From: Bacteroides_E sp964522975
GTDB taxonomy: Bacteria; Bacteroidota; Bacteroidia; Bacteroidales; Bacteroidaceae
Direction of reading: 5' to 3'
DNA length: 64,000 bases
Assembly: GCA_964522975.1 (NCBI GenBank)
Contig: CAZFXK010000001.1
Coordinates: 1-64,000, forward strand
The translations under genes and the position numbers were made by a program. The first letter of the stretch is position 1. Every line of letters starts with the position of its first letter. Under the pieces are notes generated by a model. It did not search any database and was not told the origin of the DNA. It worked only from the letters and a program-made list of their open reading frames with translations. This document shows, one piece after another, positions 16,602 through 25,702 of this stretch.

Positions 16602-17972
16602 ATGTATAGAAAATTAAAACTGTTTATTGTAGTATCATTCGTCACATTACTTGCTGTGGCTCATCCAGGTTATAAATACCGTGTTTTATTAACCGATAAA
16701 AATAAAACGACTTTTTCTTTGGATCAACCGGATCGGTTTTTGTCAAAAAAAGCATTAGAAAGAAGAGAAAAACAAAATATTAGAATTGACTCTACCGATT
16801 TGCCGGTATGTGAAGCTTACATTAAAGCTATTGAGCGGAAGGGGGTTAAAGTAGTGGCTAAGGGGAAATGGAATAATTTTGTAACGGTGTCGTGCGCCGA
16901 TACCATACAGATTCATCAGATAGCTCAGCTCCCTTTTGTCCGTGCAATTAAACGCGTATGGATAGAACCTGAGGTAGCTAAAGATGAAGTTTTGAAACGG
17001 GATACCTTAATCAACGAGTACGAAGAAATTGATTCTCTATATTATGGAGTAGGTACCCGGCAAATAGAAATTAGTAATGCAGATAAGTTGCATCAGTTGG
17101 GATTTAAAGGACAGGGAATGGAAGTTGCTGTGATTGATGCCGGATTTCATAATTTAGACTCCATTACTTTATTGGATAATGTAAAAATAGCAGGAACTAA
17201 AGATTTTGTCAATGCTGACGGTAATCTCTATCTAGGGCATAGTCACGGATTGGGCGTATTTTCTTGTATGGCTGCAAATAAACCCAAGGTGATGGTGGGT
17301 ACTGCACCCGAAGCTACCTATTGGTTGTTACGAAGTGAAGATGAACATACGGAACATTTAGTAGAGCAGGATTATTGGGCGGCTGCTGTTGAGTATGCCG
17401 ATAGTGTAGGAGTGGATGTTATTAATACTTCGTTAGGTTATCACACGTTTGATGATGAGGCGCAGAATTACACCTACAGAGATCTTGATGGAGAGCATGC
17501 GCTGATATCCCGTCAAGCTTCAATGGTAGCTAAAAAAGGGATGGTATTGGTTTGTAGTGCCGGTAATACCGGGGCAAATTCTTGGAAGAAAATTACTACA
17601 CCGGGTGATGCTGATTACGTTTTAACTGTTGGTGCCATTGATGCTCAAGGAGTTTTAGCCCCTTTCTCAGCTGTTGGCAATACGGTTGATGGGCGTGTTA
17701 AGCCTGATGTGGTTGCAGTGGGAAGATATGCTTATGCCGTTAGTCCGTATGGAACTCTATTGCCGGTTAATGGCACATCGTATGCTTCGCCCATACTTTG
17801 TGGTATGGTTACCTGTTTATGGCAAGCATTACCTCACTTAAGTGCTCAGGAAATTGTGGAGCTAGTACGGAAATCGGGTGATAGAGTACTCTATCCGGAT
17901 AATATTTATGGATATGGAATTCCTGATTTTTGGAAAGCTTATCAATTAGGAAAAAATAAAAATGAACCCTGA
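16602..17972 (+). CDS. Secreted subtilisin-like (S8) serine peptidase
   Basis: A 456-residue protein with a hydrophobic signal segment (residues 5-20) and a propeptide-like region to about 140. The S8 catalytic triad is present: Asp in VAVIDAGFH, His in GHSHGLGVFSC and Ser in VNGTSYASPILCG. The oxyanion Asn lies in VCSAGNTGAN. It is probably secreted or periplasmic; the substrate is unknown. Its ATG follows the mnmA stop directly (TAA then ATG) and its end overlaps xseA by 11 bp, so it sits inside a tight operon of information-processing genes. Confidence 0.92.
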   Translation: MYRKLKLFIVVSFVTLLAVAHPGYKYRVLLTDKNKTTFSLDQPDRFLSKKALERREKQNIRIDSTDLPVCEAYIKAIERKGVKVVAKGKWNNFVTVSCADTIQIHQIAQLPFVRAIKRVWIEPEVAKDEVLKRDTLINEYEEIDSLYYGVGTRQIEISNADKLHQLGFKGQGMEVAVIDAGFHNLDSITLLDNVKIAGTKDFVNADGNLYLGHSHGLGVFSCMAANKPKVMVGTAPEATYWLLRSEDEHTEHLVEQDYWAAAVEYADSVGVDVINTSLGYHTFDDEAQNYTYRDLDGEHALISRQASMVAKKGMVLVCSAGNTGANSWKKITTPGDADYVLTVGAIDAQGVLAPFSAVGNTVDGRVKPDVVAVGRYAYAVSPYGTLLPVNGTSYASPILCGMVTCLWQALPHLSAQEIVELVRKSGDRVLYPDNIYGYGIPDFWKAYQLGKNKNEP

Positions 17973-19212
17973 CATATTAACTTTATTAGAGTTAAACGCA
18001 CTGGCTCGTAAGAGTCTGGAGCAATGTTTACCGGATAGCTACTGGATACAGGCCGAACTAAGTGAGGTGCGTGTAAATCAAAATAGTGGACATTGCTATT
18101 TGGAATTAGTGCAAAAAGATACCCAAACTAATTATTTAGTAGCTAAAGCAAGGGGCATTATCTGGGCAAATGTTTATGGTATGTTACGCCCTTTTTTTGA
18201 GGAAACCACCGGTCAGCAATTTGTGGCAGGCATTAAAGTCTTGATACAGGTTTCAATCCATTTTCATGAACTTTATGGTTATAGTTTGGTGGTTGAAAAC
18301 ATAAATCCCGAATATACATTGGGAGATTTGGCTTTACGAAGAAAAGAAATTCTCGATCAACTAAAAAAAGAAGGAGTTCTGACTTTAAATAAGGAATTGG
18401 ATTTCCCAAAACTTCCTCAACGCCTAGCCGTAATTTCTTCTGCTACAGCAGCAGGTTATGATGATTTTCGGAATCAGTTGGAACATAATGAGCGAGGGTA
18501 TGGTTTTTACATAGAACTATTTCCGGCTCTAATGCAAGGAGATCAAGTGGAAAAATCCATGCTTTCTGCTTTAGAAGAGATAGTAAAACGAAGAGAAGAA
18601 TTCGACGTTGTTATTATCATACGGGGAGGAGGATCTACCTCTGACTTGTCCGGTTTTGATACCTATTTATTAGCAGCTGCTTGTGCTCAGTTTCCTTTAC
18701 CTATTATAACAGGAATAGGACACGAAAGAGATGATACGGTTTTAGATAGTGTAGCTTATAAGCGGGTGAAAACCCCTACTGCAGCTGCAGAGTTCATTGT
18801 TTATCATATGAATCTGGCTGCTGAGCAGTTAAGTACCTTGTCTAATCGTTTGTGGGAGGTTACCAATGCTTTATTAGTAAAGAAAAAGAATGAACTATTA
18901 CTTTATCAGCAGCGAATCCCTCGTTTAGCTAATGCTTTATTGGCTAATGTAAAAATAGAATTAGCCGGCTTGAATGGTCGTTTGCATCAATCTGTTTTCC
19001 ACTATTTAGCAGCAGAGAAACATAAACTTTCTCTGCTAACACAAAGCATTAAATATGCCTCCCCCGAGTTTGTAATGAAACGTGGTTATACGCTGACAAC
19101 AGTAGATGGAGAAATTGTAAAAAGTGTGAAGGAGTTGGCGAATAAGAGAACCATGACGACCCATTTTAAAGACGGAAAAATAGAATCGGAAATTATAGAA
19201 GAAATAAAATGA
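17962..19212 (+). CDS. xseA: Exodeoxyribonuclease VII large subunit
   Basis: Catalytic subunit of ExoVII, which degrades single-stranded DNA. The 416 residues have an N-terminal OB-fold (YWIQAELSEVRVNQNSGHCYLELV) and the family core with RLAVISSATAAGYDDFRNQL. The conserved IIIRGGGSTSDLSGFDTY and ITGIGHERDDTVLDSVA motifs follow, then a helical C-terminal region. It is slightly shorter than the E. coli protein but complete. It overlaps the subtilase gene by 11 bp and xseB by 4 bp. Confidence 0.95.
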   Translation: MNPDILTLLELNALARKSLEQCLPDSYWIQAELSEVRVNQNSGHCYLELVQKDTQTNYLVAKARGIIWANVYGMLRPFFEETTGQQFVAGIKVLIQVSIHFHELYGYSLVVENINPEYTLGDLALRRKEILDQLKKEGVLTLNKELDFPKLPQRLAVISSATAAGYDDFRNQLEHNERGYGFYIELFPALMQGDQVEKSMLSALEEIVKRREEFDVVIIIRGGGSTSDLSGFDTYLLAAACAQFPLPIITGIGHERDDTVLDSVAYKRVKTPTAAAEFIVYHMNLAAEQLSTLSNRLWEVTNALLVKKKNELLLYQQRIPRLANALLANVKIELAGLNGRLHQSVFHYLAAEKHKLSLLTQSIKYASPEFVMKRGYTLTTVDGEIVKSVKELANKRTMTTHFKDGKIESEIIEEIK

Positions 19213-19415
19213 AGAAAAAATTAAGCTATTCTGATGCCATCAAACGATTAGAAGAGATCGTAAATTCAATAGAATCGAATGAACTTGAAATTGATGAGCT
19301 AACCCATAAGATTAAAGAAGCCAATGATTTAATTCAATTGTGTACAGAAAAATTAACAAAAGTTGATCAAGAGGTGGAAAAAATATTATTAGAAAGGAAG
19401 AGTATTGAAGAATAA
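19209..19415 (+). CDS. xseB: Exodeoxyribonuclease VII small subunit
   Basis: A 68-residue helical protein that binds the C-terminal arm of XseA. The family pattern SYSDAIKRLEEIVNSIESNELEIDEL followed by a second helix with leucine spacing is clear. The start overlaps the xseA stop (ATGA), which indicates translational coupling. Confidence 0.93.
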   Translation: MKKKLSYSDAIKRLEEIVNSIESNELEIDELTHKIKEANDLIQLCTEKLTKVDQEVEKILLERKSIEE

Positions 19416-19455
19416 AAAGTATATTTGCTTTAGATAGAGGAAAATATAGATTAAA

Positions 19456-20475
19456 ATGAAAGAAATAGACTGGTCAAATCTATCATTTGGATATATTCCA
19501 ACTGATTATAACGTTAGAATTAACTATCGTAATGGCGCGTGGGGCGAACTGGAAGTGAATAGTAGTGAATATGTACATCTGCATATGGCTGCTACTTGTT
19601 TGCATTACGGGCAACAAGTTTTTGAAGGAATGAAAGCTTTTCGAGGGAAAGATGGCAGAGTGAGAATTTTCCGCATAGATGAGAATGCAAAAAGGCTTCA
19701 ATCATCTTGTGAGGGCATATTGATGAAGACGCTTCCTGTTGAACGCTATAAAGAGGCTGTGCTTAAAGCTGTTCAATTGAATGAGCGTTTTGTGCCTCCT
19801 TATGAAAGTGGCTCTTCCCTTTATATTCGTCCGTTATTAATTGGTACAAGTGCTCAAGTGGGAGTGGGTGCAGCAGCAGAATATACATTTTTGGTTTTTG
19901 TTACTCCGGTAGGTCCCTATTTTAAGGAAGGCTTTAAGGCAACTCCTTATGTCATTCTTCGTGAATACGATCGCGTAGCACCGAAAGGAACCGGTCGTTA
20001 TAAGGTGGGAGGGAATTATGCAGCTAGTTTAACAGCCGGTGAGAAAGCACACTCCATGGGTTATTCTGCCGTATTGTATTTAGATGCGAAAGAGAAAAAA
20101 TACATTGATGAATGTGGCCCTGCCAACTTTTTTGCAATTCAAGGAAAAAAATATATTACTCCTGAGTCAGAGTCCATTTTACCTTCCATAACGAATAAGA
20201 GTTTAATGACTTTAGCTAAAGAGATTGGACTGACGGTGGAACAACGCCCTGTCTTAGAGAGTGAGTTAGATAGCTTTGATGAGGCAGGTGCTTGTGGTAC
20301 GGCAGCCGCTATAAGTCCTGTATCCCGGATTGATGACGTCGATAATGATAAATCGTATGTTTTTAGTGAAGATGGAACCCCGGGACCTATTTGTACCGAA
20401 CTTTATCATAAGCTTAGAGCTATTCAATATGGTGACGAGGAAGATAAGTACGGATGGATTACTTTCATTGATTAA
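19456..20475 (+). CDS. ilvE: Branched-chain amino acid aminotransferase
   Basis: PLP enzyme that makes Leu, Ile and Val from their keto acids. The 339 residues show the class IV aminotransferase fold: HYGQQVFEGMKAFRG near residue 52, the Lys-bearing RYKVGGNYAASL region and the C-terminal ACGTAAAISPVSRI. Length and N-terminus fit group IIa IlvE proteins. It is not in the ilv operon of this window (44.7-50.7 kb) but follows xseB by 40 bp. It completes the same pathway. Confidence 0.95.
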   Translation: MKEIDWSNLSFGYIPTDYNVRINYRNGAWGELEVNSSEYVHLHMAATCLHYGQQVFEGMKAFRGKDGRVRIFRIDENAKRLQSSCEGILMKTLPVERYKEAVLKAVQLNERFVPPYESGSSLYIRPLLIGTSAQVGVGAAAEYTFLVFVTPVGPYFKEGFKATPYVILREYDRVAPKGTGRYKVGGNYAASLTAGEKAHSMGYSAVLYLDAKEKKYIDECGPANFFAIQGKKYITPESESILPSITNKSLMTLAKEIGLTVEQRPVLESELDSFDEAGACGTAAAISPVSRIDDVDNDKSYVFSEDGTPGPICTELYHKLRAIQYGDEEDKYGWITFID

Positions 20476-20498
20476 TGCGTAGATAAAAAACGAATTAA

Positions 20499-21311
20499 AT
20501 GCATATTCATATAACAACTCTGGTGGAGAACTATGTTTGTGGTAAAAAATTAAAAGGAGAGCATGGACTCTCTTTTTTTATTGATATGGGTTCTCATCGC
20601 TTTCTTTTTGATACGGGTGCTTCCGATCTATTGCTTTCTAATGCTGAAGCTTTAGGTGTAGATATGTCTTCTGTTGATTTTGTTCTATTATCTCATGGGC
20701 ACAATGATCATACCGGAGGATTGGAAGCCTTCTTTTCTGTTAATAAAAAGGCTAAAATAATAGCTAAAAGAGAGGTCTTGGAAAGAAAATTCAATCTTCG
20801 TTCCGAGATTGGTTTTCCTTCTTTATCCCCGCAAATAAAAGATCGCTTTCTCTTTGTCGATCATTTCGTTGAGTATATTCCCGGTTTGTTTCTTGTGCCT
20901 CAAATTGATTTGACTTTTGAAGAAGATACTCATTTTAAAGGTTTCATGATTGATAAAGAGGGAGTAAAAGAGCAAGACCAGTTTAATGATGAGTTAGCTG
21001 TAGTATTGAAAACCAAGAAGGGGCATGCCTTATTAACCGCTTGTTCCCATCGTGGAATCACTAATATGGTTGAACAGCTTAAAACTCATTTTAATTTATT
21101 ACATTTGGAACTGATTTTGGGCGGTTTTCATTTGCGCAAATCCTCTAATGAGGTTGTAAATAGAGTAGGTGACTACTTGTTGGAAAATGTACAGGGTTCC
21201 ATAGGAGTGTGTCATTGTAGTGGGTTGGATACTTACTCTCTGTTCAAAACAAAATTTGGTGATCAGGTATTTTATAATCATACCGGAAAAGAAATAAAAC
21301 TGGAACTGTAA
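20499..21311 (+). CDS. Metallo-beta-lactamase-fold hydrolase
   Basis: A 270-residue MBL-superfamily protein. The metal motif is SHGHNDHTGGLE (HxHxDH), with further ligands in LLTACSHRGITN and FHLRKS, and a C-terminal GVCHCSG. The layout resembles archaeal-type 7,8-dihydropterin-6-methyl-4-(beta-D-ribofuranosyl)aminobenzene 5'-phosphate synthase homologues. Bacterial members of that family have uncertain substrates. It lies 23 bp after ilvE and 1 bp before trmB, so it is part of the operon. Confidence 0.87.
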   Translation: MHIHITTLVENYVCGKKLKGEHGLSFFIDMGSHRFLFDTGASDLLLSNAEALGVDMSSVDFVLLSHGHNDHTGGLEAFFSVNKKAKIIAKREVLERKFNLRSEIGFPSLSPQIKDRFLFVDHFVEYIPGLFLVPQIDLTFEEDTHFKGFMIDKEGVKEQDQFNDELAVVLKTKKGHALLTACSHRGITNMVEQLKTHFNLLHLELILGGFHLRKSSNEVVNRVGDYLLENVQGSIGVCHCSGLDTYSLFKTKFGDQVFYNHTGKEIKLEL

Positions 21312-21312
21312 G

Positions 21313-22071
21313 ATGGCAAAAAACAAATTACAGAAATTTAAGGAGATGGATGGTTATCCACATGTGTTTCAATATCCATATTCCATAATTACCTCTACCT
21401 CGTTTCCTATGAAAGGAAAATGGAATCGTCTTTTTTTTCAAAATGAGAATCCCATTGTTCTTGAATTAGGCTGTGGACGAGGAGAATATACGGTAGAACT
21501 TGGGAAGATGTTCCCCAATTGTAATTTCATTGGGGTTGATATCAAAGGGGCTCGTATGTGGAGTGGAGCTACGGAATCGTTTGAGGCAGGAATGAAGAAT
21601 GTTGCGTTTATTCGGACGGGCATTGAATTTATTGATCATTTTTTTGATGCGGACGAAGTCTCTGAGATTTGGATCACTTTCCCGGATCCACAAATGAAAA
21701 AAGTCACAAAACGTTTGACCTCCACTCATTTTCTGGAACGTTATGGGAGGATTCTAAAGAATAAAGGAATTATTCATCTTAAAACCGATAGTAATTTCCT
21801 TTTCACATATACTAAATATGTAATACAGGAAAATAAGCTTTCCATAGAGTATATTACTGATGATTTATATCAATCCGATTGGGCTGATGAGATTCGTAGT
21901 ATTCAAACTTATTACGAACGGCAATGGATGGATAGAGGGTTAACCATCAAATATATCAAATTTAGATTGGACGACATAAAAGAGTTGGTTGAACCGGATG
22001 TGGAAATTGAATTGGATAGTTATCGTAGTTATAACCGTCATAAACGAAGTGAATTAGCTAAACGTAAATAA
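21313..22071 (+). CDS. trmB: tRNA (guanine-N7-)-methyltransferase
   Basis: Makes m7G46 in tRNA using SAM. The 252 residues contain the SAM motif PIVLELGCGRGEYTVELG, then NFIGVDIKGARMWSGA. The family motif ITFPDPQMKKVTKRLTS is where tRNA and catalytic residues lie, followed by HLKTDSNFLF. The length is somewhat above the 213-240 usual range because of a longer N-terminus, as in Bacteroidetes. The gene directly follows the MBL gene and precedes mrp by 21 bp. Confidence 0.95.
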   Translation: MAKNKLQKFKEMDGYPHVFQYPYSIITSTSFPMKGKWNRLFFQNENPIVLELGCGRGEYTVELGKMFPNCNFIGVDIKGARMWSGATESFEAGMKNVAFIRTGIEFIDHFFDADEVSEIWITFPDPQMKKVTKRLTSTHFLERYGRILKNKGIIHLKTDSNFLFTYTKYVIQENKLSIEYITDDLYQSDWADEIRSIQTYYERQWMDRGLTIKYIKFRLDDIKELVEPDVEIELDSYRSYNRHKRSELAKRK

Positions 22072-22092
22072 ATAATAATTAAATAATAGAAT

Positions 22093-23202
22093 ATGACTTT
22101 ATATCCTAAATTGATACTGGATGCCTTGGAAACGGTTCGTTACCCGGGTACTGGAAAAAATATCGTAGAAGCCGGAATGGTGGAAGATAATATCCGGATT
22201 GATGGAATGAAAGTGTCTTTTTCTCTGGTTTTTGAGAAATCGACCGATCCTTTTATCAAATCGGTGACTAAAGCGGCAGAAGCTGCTATTTTAACCTACG
22301 TAAGTAAAGATGTGGATATTGAGGGTAATATCTCAATCAAAACGTTACAGACACCTCGTCCTGAGGTGGGGCATTTATTACCTGGTGTAAAAAATATCAT
22401 TGGAGTCTCATCGGGTAAAGGTGGAGTCGGTAAATCTACCATAGCTGCTAATTTAGCGGTATCACTGGCTAAACAAGGCTATAAGGTGGGACTGTTGGAT
22501 GCAGATATTTTTGGACCTTCGGTTCCCAAGATGTTTCAGATAGAGGATGCCAGACCTTATGCAGAACTCATTGGTGGTAGAGAACTTATTTTGCCGGTTG
22601 AGAAGTATGGCATAAAGATATTATCCATAGGTTTCTTTGTAGATCCTGATCAGGCTACTCTTTGGAGAGGAGGTATGGCTAGTAATGTGTTGAAACAGTT
22701 GATAAGTGATGCTCATTGGGGTGAGTTGGATTATTTTATTATTGATCTCCCACCCGGTACGAGTGATGTTCATTTAACCACAGTACAAACATTGGCTTTA
22801 ACAGGAGCTATTGTGGTAAGCACCCCTCAGGAAGTAGCTTTAGCAGATGCTCGTAAAGGAATCAATATGTTTACTAATGAGAAAGTAAATGTACCTATAT
22901 TAGGTTTGGTGGAAAACATGGCATGGTTTACCCCGGAAGAACTTCCGGAAAATAAGTACTACATCTTTGGTAAAGAGGGGGCAAAAAAACTATCTGAAGA
23001 GATGAATGTGCCTTTGTTGGCTCAGATACCTATTGTTCAGAGTATCCGTGAGGGAGGAGATCAAGGAGAACCGGTTGCGCTGGATGAGAATTCGGTTACC
23101 GGAAAGGCTTTTGCCGAACTGGCCCAAAAAGTGGTAGAGCAAGTAGCCATTAGAAATAAGGAGTTGCCTCCTACTCAGATAGTCGATATTACAAATAAGT
23201 AA
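22093..23202 (+). CDS. mrp: Mrp/NBP35-family iron-sulfur cluster carrier ATPase
   Basis: Binds and delivers Fe-S clusters (ApbC-like). The N-terminal 90 residues form a MIP18/DUF59-type domain (EAGMVEDNIRIDGMKVSFSL). The deviant Walker A GVSSGKGGVGKST starts near residue 104, followed by LLDADIFGPSVPKMF, and FIIDLPPGTSDVHL holds Walker B. I do not see the usual CxxC near LVENMAWFTPEELPENKYY, where many Mrp proteins carry it, so cluster binding may differ. A bidirectional terminator follows. Confidence 0.9.
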   Translation: MTLYPKLILDALETVRYPGTGKNIVEAGMVEDNIRIDGMKVSFSLVFEKSTDPFIKSVTKAAEAAILTYVSKDVDIEGNISIKTLQTPRPEVGHLLPGVKNIIGVSSGKGGVGKSTIAANLAVSLAKQGYKVGLLDADIFGPSVPKMFQIEDARPYAELIGGRELILPVEKYGIKILSIGFFVDPDQATLWRGGMASNVLKQLISDAHWGELDYFIIDLPPGTSDVHLTTVQTLALTGAIVVSTPQEVALADARKGINMFTNEKVNVPILGLVENMAWFTPEELPENKYYIFGKEGAKKLSEEMNVPLLAQIPIVQSIREGGDQGEPVALDENSVTGKAFAELAQKVVEQVAIRNKELPPTQIVDITNK

Positions 23203-23220
23203 CAAAGAGTTTCTTGTTAT

Positions 23221-23257
23221 AAAAGCGATGCATAATCAGGTTGTGTATCGCTTTTTT
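23221..23257. terminator. Bidirectional terminator between mrp and the export operon
   Basis: AAAAGCGAT / ATCGCTTTTTT stem with a loop of about 17 nt that allows extra pairs (GCA/TGT). T-runs form on both strands. It overlaps the stop codon of the convergent permease gene. Confidence 0.75.
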
Positions 23258-24515
23258 ATTGAGGAAATTTCAGAGGCCTTAATCCTAGAGCTTTTCTACG
23301 TTTATATTCCTTATAACGTTTAATGCAATTTTTCCTACTTTGTATGATATACCAGTTATAGACTAAGCAGGTTGTGACGAAATAGATGATGGTCTGTATC
23401 CACAAGGCTTTGTATTCAAATGCCACTTCATTAAGCAAAGCTCCCATATTGTTTATTTTTACAAAGCCATTGATACCAAAGGTGGAAGGAAAAAGAAACG
23501 ACACAGCTTTCCATACGGGAGAAATGGAAGCACCCGGCCATGAGATTCCCGAAATAAACAGAAGGGGAATTGAAGTGAAAACAAATACAATCATACTGGA
23601 TTCTCTGTTCCGTACAAGAATTGATACGGTCATGGCAAAGAATATGCACGAAAGTAAAAAGGGCAATATAAACAGAAATAAAGTAGAGGAATGAGCTATT
23701 TGATTCAACTTAAATAGCTGGGGAACTACACACAGAACAAAGACAGAGATTAGGGCATAAATCATAAAATAGCATAACCCTTTGCCAAATACGATTCTAA
23801 AGATACCTCGATGCTTCTTCTTAAATTCTTCCAACTCTATGAATTTGAAGCGCTCGCGCATGGTACCGGCAGATAATCCCACCCCTAAGGTCAGAGATTG
23901 TTGTATAATCAATATTAACACCGCAGGGATTAAAAAGGAGGCGAATCCCGCTGTAGAATTAAAAAGGGAAACATCCACATAGGTAATGGGGGAGGCCGTT
24001 AGCTGTTCTTCTTCGGTTGTTGTTTTGTTAGCTCTTGTAATCTTTATGTTGTTATTCATCTCTAAAGAAACCAACGTGTTAGCCAGTACAATGGCTTTAT
24101 AGTAGAGTAATCCACTCATATCACAATATACGCTTACATTGACTTGTTCTCCCCGGTGGATCGTTTTGCTAAAATCTCTTGGTATATAGATGATTCCATG
24201 CACCTTTTTTTCTTCCATCGCTTTCTTTGCTTCTTCCATATCAGCACAATTTGTAACAATATGAACATCGGGTGTAGCATCTACCTTTCGTACATATTCT
24301 CGACTTAAAGTAGAGGAGGAGTGGTCGACTAAAGCTACGGGAACCTCTCGTACAACTTCATTGGTATAGATAAAGGCATATACAAGAGGATATGATAAAG
24401 GAAGTAATATGAAAAATATAAGTATGCCAATATCTTTCCGTACAATGTGAAGTTCTTGTATCCATATCCGGAACATTTCGTTCAGTCCTTCTTTTAGCTG
24501 TTTTTTGATGTTCAT
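23256..24515 (-). CDS. ABC-2 type export permease (second of pair)
   Basis: A 419-residue ABC-2 membrane protein. TM1 is near residues 29-51 (IGILIFFILLPLSYPLVYAFIY). A large extracytoplasmic domain of about 150 residues contains DHSSSTLSREYVRKVDATPD, then five TM segments occupy about 195-385. The C-terminus is basic. The family is YhiH/DrrB-like (ABC2_membrane_3), with roles in drug or lipid export. It lies 5 bp after its partner permease. No ATP-binding subunit is encoded nearby. Confidence 0.87.
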   Translation of the reverse strand: MNIKKQLKEGLNEMFRIWIQELHIVRKDIGILIFFILLPLSYPLVYAFIYTNEVVREVPVALVDHSSSTLSREYVRKVDATPDVHIVTNCADMEEAKKAMEEKKVHGIIYIPRDFSKTIHRGEQVNVSVYCDMSGLLYYKAIVLANTLVSLEMNNNIKITRANKTTTEEEQLTASPITYVDVSLFNSTAGFASFLIPAVLILIIQQSLTLGVGLSAGTMRERFKFIELEEFKKKHRGIFRIVFGKGLCYFMIYALISVFVLCVVPQLFKLNQIAHSSTLFLFILPFLLSCIFFAMTVSILVRNRESSMIVFVFTSIPLLFISGISWPGASISPVWKAVSFLFPSTFGINGFVKINNMGALLNEVAFEYKALWIQTIIYFVTTCLVYNWYIIQSRKNCIKRYKEYKRRKALGLRPLKFPQ

Positions 24516-24520
24516 TTTAA

Positions 24521-25699
24521 TTATGGGATATAAGGTACAAACAATAAGGCCTTTTTAAGTCGTTTAAAAATTAAAAAGGGTAATAACATAAATAAGAACA
24601 TGGCGAAGAAGCTACTCAAGGAGGAACTCAGAGGAAATCCGTTTAGGGCTTGGTCTGTATAAATTAAAAAATAGTGGCGTAAAGGAAACAGATTGCTTGT
24701 TGATTGCAGTACAGGGTGCATGGCCATAACCGGGAAAGAGAATCCCGACATTGATATGGACAATACGCCCCATAAAGAAGCAAAGCTCAGTCCTAAGCGT
24801 AAAGAGGGAAAAGATCCTATCATTGCCACTCCTAAGGCTTGTGATGATAAGATAAGAAACAGGGTGGCCATAAGCATGGTTGGAGCACCGTTTACACAAG
24901 GAAAGTTTAAGTAAACATAGAAATAAAAGTTATAGAATAGCCCAAAAATCATAAAGATTAAGGTGTGAGGAAGAAGTTTTCCTAAAAGAGCTATATGTAT
25001 GGATTTGTTACCTATCCTTAACCAGCTTCGAGCTGTATTCTCTTTAATTTCCACGCCAATTGAAAATACCGTAGTCATTAAAATCATAAGCATCATAATA
25101 CCCGGAATCAGTGTGTTACTTAGATACACAGAGTAGTTTATGGTTGGGTTGTTCAGTGGGTGAGTGTCTATTACGATGGGTTGTAAAAAGCCTAATGCTT
25201 CCTTTTCGGTAGCTCCTTTGGCATACAGAACGGTACGGGAGGCTGATCCTGCCGTAAGTTCCCCCATTTTTTTCATATCCTTAAAGAGTAACGACCCGGC
25301 AATCAGATAAGAGTTATTAATATAAAAAGAGAGGTGGGGTTGTTTTTGTGCTTGGGCTTCTTTGGCAAATGATTTTGGTATATAATAAAAGCCGTAGATG
25401 GAGCCTTTTTGCAGTTCCTTCCTAGCTTCTGTAAAAGAGGAATAAATAGCTACGACCTGAGTTTGAGGTTGTACATCTAAGTTTCGGATTAGACTCCTGG
25501 ATTGGGAGGTTCTGTCTAAGTCTACCACTCCGATGGGTAGGTTGGTAGGAAGACCTTCATCCATCAATGAGGTAAAAAAGAAAAGGCAAAAAAGTGGAGC
25601 AATTAACATACAAAACAGATAAAGCGGTCTGGAAACGAGCCGTCGCAATTCTCGTTTCATAACTAAACTAAATGCTCTATGTGTTTTTGTAATTCTCAT
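24521..25699 (-). CDS. ABC-2 type export permease (first of pair)
   Basis: A 392-residue paralogue of the following permease with the same plan: TM1 about residues 25-46 (PLYLFCMLIAPLFCLFFFTSL), an outer domain carrying VDLDRTSQSRSLIRNLDVQPQTQ, then five TM segments. The shared motif 'VDxDxTSxSRxLxRxLD' marks this ABC-2 subfamily. It is separated from the HlyD gene by 3 bp. Together with HlyD and TolC it would form a trans-envelope exporter. The substrate is unknown. Confidence 0.87.
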   Translation of the reverse strand: MRITKTHRAFSLVMKRELRRLVSRPLYLFCMLIAPLFCLFFFTSLMDEGLPTNLPIGVVDLDRTSQSRSLIRNLDVQPQTQVVAIYSSFTEARKELQKGSIYGFYYIPKSFAKEAQAQKQPHLSFYINNSYLIAGSLLFKDMKKMGELTAGSASRTVLYAKGATEKEALGFLQPIVIDTHPLNNPTINYSVYLSNTLIPGIMMLMILMTTVFSIGVEIKENTARSWLRIGNKSIHIALLGKLLPHTLIFMIFGLFYNFYFYVYLNFPCVNGAPTMLMATLFLILSSQALGVAMIGSFPSLRLGLSFASLWGVLSISMSGFSFPVMAMHPVLQSTSNLFPLRHYFLIYTDQALNGFPLSSSLSSFFAMFLFMLLPFLIFKRLKKALLFVPYIP

Positions 25700-25702
25700 T
25701 CG